A DNA stretch of 64,000 nucleotides, taken from Notospermus geniculatus. Its lineage: Eukaryota; Nemertea; Pilidiophora; Heteronemertea; Lineidae. Below, in pieces: positions 27,701 through 39,700 of the stretch. The notes beneath the pieces were generated by a model. The model was not told the origin of the DNA. It worked only from the letters and a program-made list of their open reading frames with translations, and ran no database searches. Position 1 is the first letter of the stretch. Each line of letters starts with the position of its first letter. Made by a program: the position numbers and the translations under genes. Location of the stretch: NCBI GenBank assembly GCA_002633025.1, contig NMRB01000208.1:380119-444118 (forward strand), read 5' to 3'.

Positions 27701-30700
27701 AAAGCTTTACTCGGCTACTTGGCATCATCACATGCTGAGATCTTCCAAAACGTAGAAAAACAGAAGGCACGACAAATGAAGTCTGGGCATTATAGATTGA
27801 GATTTGGCTATGATTGTACCCTTGAGAAATCATCGTACTTACGCTGTGCGTCTCATCTAAATCTTACCCTTGGCCCGAGTACGACCTCGTCGACGCAGTG
27901 TTAAGTCACCAACAATTACCCAAGCCTTAATGATTGGTTCAGGGATCCATTAGCCCGGTTCTGATCTGAGCCTTCGTCGCGACATCAAACAAATAAAATG
28001 CGACCGCACGCTATTAACAGCAGCCTTTCTTGACACAACATTTGGTAGAATCACGCTAAAGAGCTTTACCTCACAAGTCTTAAGCTTTGCTAGAGGCTAC
28101 TGAGGCAGCGGGAGGGGGCGTCTCCAAGGTGCCAACGGTGCTAGAGGCAACTGAGGCGGCGGAAGGGGGCGTCTCCAAGGCACCAACGGTGCTAGAGGCT
28201 ACTGAGGCGGCGGGAGGGGGCGTCTACAAGGCACCAACGGTGAAATGTATGAATAAATCTTTGTGACAAATGCAAGACATTGAACATTATTTCAACAATA
28301 GAGGTTCTTCACTGACGTCACAACGGTCATGTGACTGCAAAGAATCGGCCATGTTGGCCGTCAAATGGCCGGCGACGACGTCAACATTTTTACGTCACAA
28401 TCTGTGTGTTGACGCTGATATTCTGACGGCCAATATGGTGGCATTGTGTCGTCGTGGAAATGTGATGTCACGTGAAGAACCTCTATAGAGGCTATGCACT
28501 GACGTCATCAAATGACGTCATCAATGGGTATGACGCCACGTGTTGGATGGAAAATGGACGGAGCACGTGGTCGATCAGATGCACTGCGTCAGTATGTCAC
28601 GACATTCCATCCAACATGGCGTCACCTCGCTGATGACGTCACGTGCATAGCCTCTATAGTATAGGCCTATTTATCTCTTGATGTGCTTTTCCATGAAGTT
28701 GCCAGCAGGCAAACATCGGACCGTATCTTCTTATCCACGGTAGATTTGGCCTCTGATGGGCTTTCCACGAAACCTGCCCACAGTTAAACATTTTCTTGGT
28801 GTTTCCGCCTGGGGCTGTCTTTAAACAAACATGAAAATCTCACACTGCAAAATATGGACAAATCTCTTTATGTAGAGTATCTGAGAACCTCTCACATTTC
28901 CACACCTTACATTTTGTACCAAAAACTTTAAAACTCTGTGTGCAAGTTTGCCACAATGCACATCCATTCATTTCAAAACCCATCCTGAGGTAATCAGTGG
29001 TTCTGAATGCTCACTCCCTAAAGCCTAGTTCATACTTCGATGCAAGACCATCAGCGTCCGACGCACGATCAAATCTGGATGCCGACTTCGCCGAATTGGT
29101 TCATAGTCCAGCGTACTTTAGCGACGGCGACCTGTTATGAAATGATTTTAGTAATTACAGTCTCGCGATTGGACGCCGACCAAATCTCACGACGGGGTCG
29201 GCGTCGAATGCAATATCGCGCGTCGGTCGCTGGCGATGCTGGTGCGTCGAAGTATAAATTAGGCTTATGTCACCTGCACATAAACGAAGGGAGAGTAGCG
29301 GTACACTCAGAACCACGATTACCTCAGAATGTTCAAAACTATACATTTGTGCATGCAGTCTTCAGTCCTTTTANNNNNNNNNNNNNNNNNNNNNNNNNNN
29401 NNNNNNNNNNNNNNNNNNNNNNNNNNNNNNNNNNNNNNNNNNNNNNNNNNNNNNNNNNNNNNNNNNNNNNNNNNNNNNNNNNNNNNNNNNNNNNNNNNNN
29501 NNNNNNNNNNNNNNNNNNNNNNNNNNNNNNNNNNNNNNNNNNNNNNNNNNNNNNNNNNNNNNNNNNNNNNNNNNNNNNNNNNNNNNNNNNNNNNNNNNNN
29601 NNNNNNNNNNNNNNNNNNNNNNNNNNNNNNNNNNNNNNNNNNNNNNNNNNNNNNNNNNNNNNNNNNNNNNNNNNNNNNNNNNNNNNNNNNNNNNNNNNNN
29701 NNNNNNNNNNNNNNNNNNNNNNNNNNNNNNNNNNNNNNNNNNNNNNNNNNNNTAAAATCGGCCGTGAAATTCTAGAATTTGGTGCAGATTTCAATGTTCC
29801 TAGCGCAGGGCGCCACCTGCTCCTGAAATCTACAGTATATCGTCACTGTGCGGCCCTCTAATGATGAAAGGTAGTAATGCAACTGCTGATCAGAGGGGGC
29901 ATTACAGGTAGAAGTAAGAGCCATTCTCTCCATTCCAGTGTACTTGCCAGTACAAGGCAGGGTAATAGCTTCAATTGGCCGTGACCCCTGTTATTCACCT
30001 GCGACATTTCAGACATGTTGAAAAACAAACCATCTCGCATCAATCTTTTTCACGCCATGAACAAACCTCGCCGCGTAATCCGACTTTTACGACTCACCAA
30101 GTCTCGGCAGTCGCATGGAAATTCCATCTTAAACATGCCTCCATGGAAACAAAACATAACACAAGGACCACAAGAAAATTTGGTTACATTCGCTTCATCT
30201 CTTCTCAGTCTGAGGCCCTTAAAGGATGGAAAAAATTCCAATAATATCCCCCGTAACTATGGTAACTATCTTGCAGAATATGGGAAGGATGTTACCTTTT
30301 TTATTACCACGGTACTTCCTGATTTTTCAGGAAATCAAGGCACGGTGTTGTCTTTTCATTCCAAGTTAATTTCCACCTTGGGATGGATCTGTTGTGTGAG
30401 GTTTCGAAAACTGCTATTGGCAAAACGAGACAAAATGGCTATTGACAAAATAGCTATAGACAAAATGGCTATTGACAAAACTAGTTAAAATGGCTATTGA
30501 CAAAATAGCTATAGACAAAATGGCTATTGACAAAGTAGCTATAGACAAAATGGCTGTTGACAAAATAGCTATAGACAAAATGGCTATTGACAAAGTAGCT
30601 ACAGACAAAATGGCTATTGACAAAATAGCTACAGACAAAATGGCTATTGACAAAATAGCTACAGACAAAATGGCTATTGACAAAATAGCTACAGACAAAA

Positions 30701-33700
30701 TGGCTATTGACAAAATAGCTATAGACAAAATGGCTATTGACAAAACTAGTTAAAATGGCTATTATTGACAAAATAGCTATAGACAAAATGGCTATTGACA
30801 AAATAGCTATTGACAAAATGTTATTGACAAAATAGCTATAGACAGAATGACTATTGACAAAACTAGTCAAAATGGCTGTTGACAAAATAGCTATAGACAA
30901 AAAGCTATTGACGAAACAACTATAGACAAAATAGTTATTGACAGCAAAGGACAGCTGTAGACAAAATGAATCAGACATTTTGTAAACATATGAACCAAGG
31001 GGGTGCTGCCTCCCCTTTTGACAAACAGATCTGAAAATCGATTATGAAATTCTGGAATTTGGTGCAAATTTCAATGTTCCAAGCACAGGGTGCCCCCTCT
31101 TTTCCCAAATTCTGGCTCGGCCCCTGTTTTTGGTTGTTCAATCTGCCTCAGATGATGCACCAAAGTTGCCTTTGTTGTCTTGCTTTCTCTGGTCACTCTG
31201 TCTGGTTTCCTCCTGGCTAAAGATTAATTTGTCCAATTTTGTAATGTTTTGGACAGAATTTTGACTCGAGGATGAAAATGTTTAATGCCGTTCAGAAGTG
31301 GCCGAGAACAGCCGAGAATTTCTCGCCTCCATCTCAGATGATCCTGCAATTTGCTGTGAAGGGATGAATATTGATTTTTTCTTACTAATGCATCAGTTCC
31401 TTTCAAAGAACTCCTCAGCTTCCGCCACCAGAAAGGAATCGGTCGAGTGGAAACTCGCCGCAACCATAAGCATATCCTTTCTCATCTTCTGTAATAGCAT
31501 ATTCTGGCGAAGACCCACGTTTCTCCTAAAAAATATCGCAGTGCTCAACATTTGATATTTGGTTTACTCGGTTTATGCTCGTCTACGAATATAGGTCTTC
31601 TCCATGCCGTAGGGGGCATCTCAAAGTTCGTCTTATGTTGAAGAAGAAGACATTTCATGCCGTCACCTAATTGATGTTGTTAATTAGCTATGAATTATGT
31701 AATTAGTCTGTTAATTAGCTGTGCTAATTGTCTCCATTGTGTCTTTTTTCCAGGAGGATGTGTTGAAGCATTAAAGCCGCCCACAACGAAATCGTGCACC
31801 CCAGAATGTAGCGTCCCGAATACCTACTGTCACGATATTAATGAATGCCGATGTTTGGAAGGTTTTGAAGCCATCCTCGACTCACAGGGGGCGGTGCGTG
31901 ACTGTAACATGACCCTCAACGCAAGTCAGAAAACACAAGATGGTACGGAGATGCTTGCTATCTACTATCCACGTAAGTGCATGCAATTTAGAATCACTTT
32001 GGATGGAGAGTGTAAAATGTGGAATGGAGGCGGGCGGTGTGGTGTTCGTGGGTCGGGTCGAGAGGGGAACTGTTTGAGTGTTTGTGGGAATGGAATGTTT
32101 GTGGACAGTTGATGTTTGAACTGATGTTAAGTAAGCGTGCATGCACTACTAGTATTCCTACTGGTATTTTGGTGTTGAAATAGGAGGGAAATTGTTGTGA
32201 ATGTTGAAATGGGAAAATGAGTGAAATGTTGTTGACAGAATTTGTTGAGTTGAAACTATGGCCAGCTACCTATGAGCAGGCAGAGGTTAATCTTTAACGT
32301 CGGATGGTGACTCGAAAAATCGAGGGGGATGGGGTGTTGGGTGAACTGTTGAAAAACAACATGGAATTGGGGCAAAATTGCAATTTTTTGGCAGGTTGGG
32401 TTAAAACAGAGAATCCTTCGGGCTAATGAAAAATTTTGGGGTTTGACACTATCGGGCAATTGATAAAATGTTGAATGGATGGTATGTATAACACCAGCAG
32501 TGCATTTCATGAAGGAATCATGCTGAGCTCTAAATTGCATGCAATTACACCTTTTTGATTGTTTTTAGTAGAAAGAGTTTGATGAAAAACCTAGTCCTGG
32601 AGATATCATGTCAGTTTATTGAAAGAAGAACTGGAAATTGCATGCAATTTAGAAATATTAGAAGTTTGATTTAATTTGGGTTAGACATGTGTCAGATAAG
32701 ATAGCAGCTCCTGGCTTTTCAAACATGTGAAGGCCAGTTACCAAGATGCAGGTAACCGGGAATGCTTGAGTTTTGTTTTTGACTCTTTTTTGCGAAATCG
32801 CAGTGGATCTAAAAGCTTTACTCGGCTGCTTGGCATCATCACATGCTGAGATCTTCCAAAATGTAGAAAAACAGAAGGCACGACAAATGAAGTCTGGGCA
32901 TTATAGATTGAGATTTGGCTATGATTGTACCCTTGAGAAATCATCGTACTTACGCTGTGCGTCTCATCTAAATCTTACCCTTAGCCCGAGTACGACCTCG
33001 TCAACGCAGTGTTAAGTCACCAACAATTACCCAAGTCTTAATGATTGGTTCAGGGATCCATTAGCCCGGTTCTGATCTGAGCCTTCGTCGCGACATCAAA
33101 CAAATAAAATGAGACCTCACGCTATTAACAGCAGCCTTTCTTGACACAACATTTGGTAGAATCACGCTAAAGAGCTTACCTCACAAGTCTTAAGCTTTGC
33201 TAGAGGCAACTGAGGCGGCGGGAGGGGGCGTCTCCAAGGTGCCAACGGTGAAACGTACTAATAAATCTTTGTGACAAATGCAAGACATTGAACATTATTT
33301 CAACAATAGAGGATGTGCAGCGACGATTGTGACGTCACTGCTGCGACGAGATGCCGCCATGTTGGACATCACGTCCAACGCATTCGTAGCTTCAGATGAC
33401 GTCCAACATGGCTGACGTGCGAATTATGACATCAATGATGACGTCACGTGAAGTTCCTCTATAGAGGTTCTTCACTGATGTCACAACGGTCACGTGACTC
33501 CAAAGAATCGGCCATGTTGGCCGTCAAATGGCCGGCGATGACGTCAAAACTGTCACGTCATGACATTTTTACGTCACGATCTGTGTGTTGACGCTGACAT
33601 TCTGATGGCCAATATGGTGGCATTGTGTCGTCGTGGAAATATGACGTCACGTGAAGAACCTCTATAGAGGCTATGCACTGACGTCATCAAATGACGTCAT

Positions 33701-36700
33701 CAATGGGTGTGACGCCACGTGTTGGATGGAAAATGGACGGAGCACGTGGTCGATCAGATGCACTGTGTCAGCATGTCACAACGTTCCATCCAACATGGCG
33801 TCACCTCGGTGATGACGTCACGTGCATAGCCTCTATAGTATAGGCCTATTTATCTCTTGATGTGCTTTTCCATGAAGTTGCCAGCAGGCAAACATCGGAC
33901 CTTGTCTTCTTATCCACCGTAGATTTGGCCTCTGATGGGCTTTCCATGAAACCTGCCCACAGTTAAACATTTTCTTGGTGTTTCCTCCTGGGGCTGTCTT
34001 TAAACAAACATGAAAATCTCACACTGCAAAATATGGAAAAATCTCTTTATGTAGAGTATCTGAGAACCTCTTGCATTTCCACACCTTACATTTTGTACCA
34101 AAAACTTTAAAACTCTGTGTGTAAGTTTGCCACAGTGCACATCCATTCATTTCAAAACTCATCCTGAGGTAATCAGTGGTTCTGAATGCTCACTCCCTAA
34201 AGCCTAGTTCATACTTCGATGCAAGACCATCAGCGTCCGACGCACGATCAAATCTGGATGCCGACTTCGCCGAATTGGTTCATAGTCCAGCGTACTTTAG
34301 CGACGGCGACCTGTTATGAAATGATTTTAGTAATTACAGTCTCGCGATTGGACGCCGACCAAATCTCACGACGGGGTCGGCGTCGAATGCAATATCGCGC
34401 GTCGGTCGCTGGCGATGCTGGTGCGTCGAAGTATAAATTAGGTTTATGTCACCTGCACATAAACGAAGGGAGAGTAGCGGTACGCTCAGAACCACGATTA
34501 CCTCAGAATGTTCAAAACTATACATTTGTGCATGCAGTCTTCAGTCCTTTTAGTAGTTTCAAATACAAACCAGTAGTATGGATTTTACGGTTTTCTGTCT
34601 CAAGGCCCATTTCCACTACCGCGGATTCCACCGTGGTCGTGGCGAGCGGTGCAGTTTTCACAAGCATTAAGATAATTAACACGCCATGTATTGTTTGACC
34701 ACTGAAGGAAATTCCCATTTCCACTAAGCAAATTCCGCGTGGTTTGTAGTGAGCGGTGCGGTTTTCACAGGATTTTGGATAATCCTTTGATGGTTTAACA
34801 ATACATGGCGTGTTACTTTATCCCAATGCCTGTGAAAACTGCTCCACTCGCCGCAAACTGCGGCAGTTGCGGCAGAATCCGCTACTAGTAGAAACAGTGC
34901 TTTAGGCTCAATCCATACCTCCTTGCCGACCACAGAATCTGATGCGGAACCAGAAGTACTTGGTTTGGAATCAGCGTGGCCAAAAATGACAAAGCCGTTT
35001 CCATTCCGCAAAAAGGCGGTGAGGAAGTATGAATCGGGCCTTAAAGGCGGTGAGGAAGTATGAATCAGGCCTTAAAGGCGGTGAGGAAGTATGAATCAGG
35101 CCTTAAAACCAGCTTTATTCTATTGTTGGTTTACAGATCCACCAACTGCAAATTTCCCTGAAAAAAGTAAATATCTTTACACAATTTTAAATGTTTCGAT
35201 TCTGCTTATCGTGATTTGCTAATATTTGCTGTTGAAATCTGTGTCGATGTTTGTTTACAGTCCAATGACTGACGTGACTTTCGTCGGCAGACGTCAACAT
35301 GGAAAGGGATGATATTTTCAAAATAATCCCAAAGTACCCCTCAGGATCTTTCAGGGGTACCAAGTTTTGGGACTGTTGGATTTCTCCTCGCAAAACTTCA
35401 GTCCTTAACGGCTTAGCTTTACATTTGATGAATTTTCAAATATCGCAGAATTTGGTGGCCATTTTTTGCTGATGTTTTGTTATTTTAAAGAAATGTACCG
35501 TATAAATGTTGATGTTTCCTGTTGTTATTTGGACGTCCAGAATATGTTCAGGAAATTTTTACCAATGTCTCGCCCTTCAACATATTGACACCCACAAGCA
35601 ATGCACACATACAAAGTCATTCACAAAATTCATTTGTCAGTTTTGAAGCAACAATAGGGACTGATTAACTGTTGGCATCTCAAAACGCTCTATCCCTTTC
35701 TACACGGAGTTGGTTTGATCTAGTTTGAGGCCAGTTTACTTGCTTTTTGTATCGTGAAAAAGCCATGCCACCTGTACTAACCTTCCCTTTTCATGGTACA
35801 TAAGTAATGCCTGCTGTACACGATCAAATTTTTCATCCAATTTTCTGAATATGCTCAATAAAGGCCTACATGCGGGTTTATACATTGAAGCCCCAATAGG
35901 CCCAGAATCTGAATTTCAAAAAAATTGGATGAAAAATTTGATCTTGTACAACGGGCATAAGTGAACGGGCCTAGAACCGGATTGAACCAACTCTGTGTAA
36001 AAAGGGCTTCTGTCTTGATGCTAAAGGCCCGTTTCCACCCCAACGGTTTCCTGTCCTTATCACATGGTGTTCAGATGCACTGTGTTCCATTTGCAACACA
36101 ACAGGAGAAATCTGTCAGAAAAAGGCCTCTGGAATTGGAAAGCTCAGGATACCTCACTTCTCAAGGTGTTATAAATCATTTTGAAAGCCATATTTAATAT
36201 GTCCAACATGAAGTGCTCACTGCATATTTTCATTATTTCAGAAGACGACGTCACAAACTTCTGGATGTACGCCGTAATCGGTGCTGGTTCCGCCTTCATT
36301 ATATTCGTTGCCATTGCCCTCTACACCATGTGGTGAGTATCTGTTTTTTTCAATTGGGATTAAAATTGCGTACTTTTACAACACATTTGGGAAATCGATA
36401 TGCAATTTCGGCGACAGTATGTCGGACATTAATGATTTTTTGACTGCATGAATGGGAACAGTACTAAGTATATTGTTTCACTTGTGACTAAATCAAATGT
36501 GCACTTCACATTGGTACTAAATAATGTTGTAAACATGAAACAAACACTGAGAAACCAAAGTCATTTTCACAGCAAATGCATGCAAATTATTGTATGTATG
36601 ATACACATGCACTGTCCTTTACCCCCTTCAGCATACCCCTTCCCCTTTTACGAGATTTATACCCCTCAATTTTCTCCTGACTAATACACTAATAGATCGC

Positions 36701-39700
36701 AGAAGTGCGGGGGTGCAAATGTCAAAGATGATGAAAAGGGTGGGTCAGGGACGTAATAGTGAGCTTTCGCAAGCCCCCGGTTAGGCCCTACGACAACGTT
36801 TATCTATTGTGTGGGTATACCCAAACAATAGATAAACGTTGTCGTATGGCCTAACCGGGCGCTTGCGAAAGCTCACTAATAGCCGTACTTACACTACAAA
36901 CGAAGTCCGCACTTCTCCTGCTTACACTACAAAAAAGGCAGGTGTAATGAAGCCCAGGTCTACAAAGTCTGGACTTCCTAAGCCTGGATAACATGAGTGG
37001 GTCTAGATCAAGTCCGGACTTGACCCGGACTTCTACTTAAGGTTTAAGTGCAATTATCGTAGTTCTAGACCCAGCAACAGATGGCGTTGCGATAATTACA
37101 TGTGTTATTACATTGAGTGACCCGAGGATGTGACCTCCGAATTCACCTGCGATCGATGGGTTTCGTACTAATTGGATTTGTAGTGTAAGTGCGCTGATGA
37201 AGAAACCCGGACTTCAAATGAGTCCGGACCTGAAAACAACCGGACTTCTCTTTGTACAGTAGTGTAAGTACGGCTAAACTGTGAACCTTTGTAGTGTTGT
37301 TGGGTTTGGAGGGGGCCCACATTCCAATATGAGTAACTCAAAGTGACTCCAGTTGGGGACCAACATTTTAGGCTGTCAGAGTGGTACAGTGGAAACATCA
37401 TCACCTGTCACCCCTTGGGTTATGGGTTCAATTCCCATTCGGATCCGGTAATCATGTCACAGTCTGAGTGACTCTCTTTGACAGCGTAGATTCTCTCCCG
37501 GCTATCTGGTTTCCTCCTGCCGAACAATAAATTCACCCAATGTTATCTACAGAGCCTGGTGGTGTAGTGGTTCAGGTCTCCGACTAGCGGTCAGAGGGTC
37601 CCGGGTTCGAATCCCACTGGGCGTGAGACTTTGGCCAAATCTCTTTGCCTCACTGGCCTCTCTCCACCCAGGTGTATAAATGGGTACCGGTCGGAAATGC
37701 TCAGATTGTAGCGCTGAATGAGCAGCTCATCTGAGTTCTACTGAAAGGTTTTAGGACAGACTGGGGTTAAAGTGTAAAGTCGGATGAGGACCTCTACCGT
37801 AGTTGATATCAGACGATAAACCCAAACTTTAACTTTAACTTTTATATGCCATACATGTATTTGGTGTTCAGCTCTTGGGTCAATGTTTAAAAGAGGGCAC
37901 ATCTGTGATGTGACACCTGAGGGGAACTGGTTTCAACAAGTATGCTTGTAGTGGGTGGTCGACGTGCACTCAACATCACAGTTGATAAAATATTCACGAA
38001 TATACACCAATTGGGCCTTCACCCCTTGTTGTTTTGTTGGAGTCATGTGACCTGCCACTGTAGCTGTTGTCAACCGCTGTCTCTTAAGCCCCGTTCCCAC
38101 TGCAGTGGATTCCGCCGTGGTTTGCAGTGAGCAGTGCGCTTTTCACAGGGTTTTGGAGAATCCTTCGATTTAACAATCCTCTGGTTTAACAATGCATGTC
38201 GTATTTGTTATCCCAATGCCAGTGAAAACCGCACTGCTCGCTGCAAACTGCGGTGGAAATTGCTATAGTGGAAACGGGGCTTAACAAAGGTCAAAATATT
38301 GTGTGAAATATCAGAGGTTGCAAAGAAGAAGATTTTGAGTGGGAGCTAAGAAAAATCAGTGGAGCGTGGTGGTTGACGCGACGGAATGGTGACTGAGAGG
38401 TTGCAGAATTGATACCTAGTCATGTTGCCACGGTACTCTCAACTGGTCTGAAATCAAGTGATGCACTGAATGTCAGCTGCTCCTCGATTCCCCAGAAAGG
38501 TTTCTGGAGAGACTGGGGTGATAATGCGAAGTGCTTTGAGACCGTATACAAGTGGAAAGCACTAAATATGAACTTCATATCATTAATCCGAGCTGATCCT
38601 GGGCAAACACTCCAACAAATACACTCTGAATTGTTGGATTTTCATCCTCATTCAGTTCTCCTTGAGAAAAACGTAAACTTTTGGATGATTTTGGTATAGC
38701 TTGCATGGAAAGTCTGTCTCATGTCAATTGTGTCTTGAAAATGAGTATTTGCTAGTATATAAGATAAAACACTTTAGTTGGGAAAAATTAGAATTTTGAA
38801 ATCCTGTATATTTTTTGCCCTGTCTCAATATTGTCTTACCCTCCCACCCCCTGGTTCCACATTCATGATAAAAAGTGGGCAATACCATTGTGACCTTGTA
38901 GGAGGTTTGACCTTGACCTGACCTTGAACTTTGACCTTTGTGGTGGCTTATCGTAGCATTTACTCTTGCATGCAGTCGGCATTTTGAGAAAGAGCGACGT
39001 CAACAACAAATGTCGTGTGTGGAACAACAATCGGACTCCAACCCAAGCACCGGCCTTACGAATAACACCCAACAATCCCATTCCAAAAAAGGTAGCCATT
39101 TTGTTTTTTGTGTGATATTAGTACTGTGACCTCAAATTTTCATGTGGTTGAGACATTTCCTTGCTTAGATTGCCCATAAACACAAAGAAAGGAAATCACC
39201 ACAATTGATATTTCAAACTTATTGATGAACTCGGAATAGACGATATCACTCCAAAAGAGCGCAGCACCTGACGGGTCCAGCGTCATGACGTCCCGCACGT
39301 CATTTCATGATGTCTTGACGTGAGACGAAAAAAAATCAAATTGTTTCCCGACGTCATGATCACTGAAACAACAGGATTTTTTTCGAGTCATGTCATGGCG
39401 TTCAGAAATGACGTGCGGGACGTCATGACGCTGGACCCGTCAGGTGCTGCACTCTTTTGGAGTGATAGAGTCAGTTGATGTGCCCTTTGTCGGCAGTATT
39501 GATAAACACCCGTGAAATGTTTGGGGTCGACAGTATTTTAAGTTTGTTGTGAATTTGCATGTTTGTTAGCATTTTGTTGGCATCCTGTCCCCCACCTTGG
39601 CTTTCTTGCATAATTCTCAACTTCCTTGAGTGGAAAATACCCTTATTTCATGTTTTCCTTGAAATATGACACATCTCGCAAAGATACCATACACAACTCC

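Larger units (their letters stand above)
24798..29373. repeat. Large duplication, copy 1 (ends at the N gap)
   Basis: The sequence from TAATATCGGCC at 24798 to TTCAGTCCTTTTA at 29373 is repeated at 29753-34552, collinear and the same way round. Differences are scattered substitutions plus indels. Copy 1 stops exactly at the gap and copy 2 starts exactly at it. It carries the EGF-like exon, the MAIDK satellite, a 53-bp repeat in three copies and two CRE-rich MITEs. Confidence 0.95.
29753..34552. repeat. Large duplication, copy 2 (starts at the N gap)
   Basis: Collinear with 24798-29373 but about 224 bases longer. It has an extra 155-bp MITE (33306-33460) and a longer 30-bp satellite, but only one 53-bp unit. 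After 34552 unique sequence continues (GTAGTTTC...). Confidence 0.95.

Noticed and set aside
29040-29861. 273-residue open frame
   Set aside because: Mostly runs through the N gap; the coding-looking part is a MITE.
37554-37626. Functional tRNA gene
   Set aside because: Boxes A and B are good, but it is followed by a SINE body and TTTAAC tail and lacks a well-paired acceptor stem.
38409-38699. 96-residue plus-strand frame in a THSD7 intron
   Set aside because: No TSP1 or membrane features and no good acceptor/donor pair in phase with the flanking exons.
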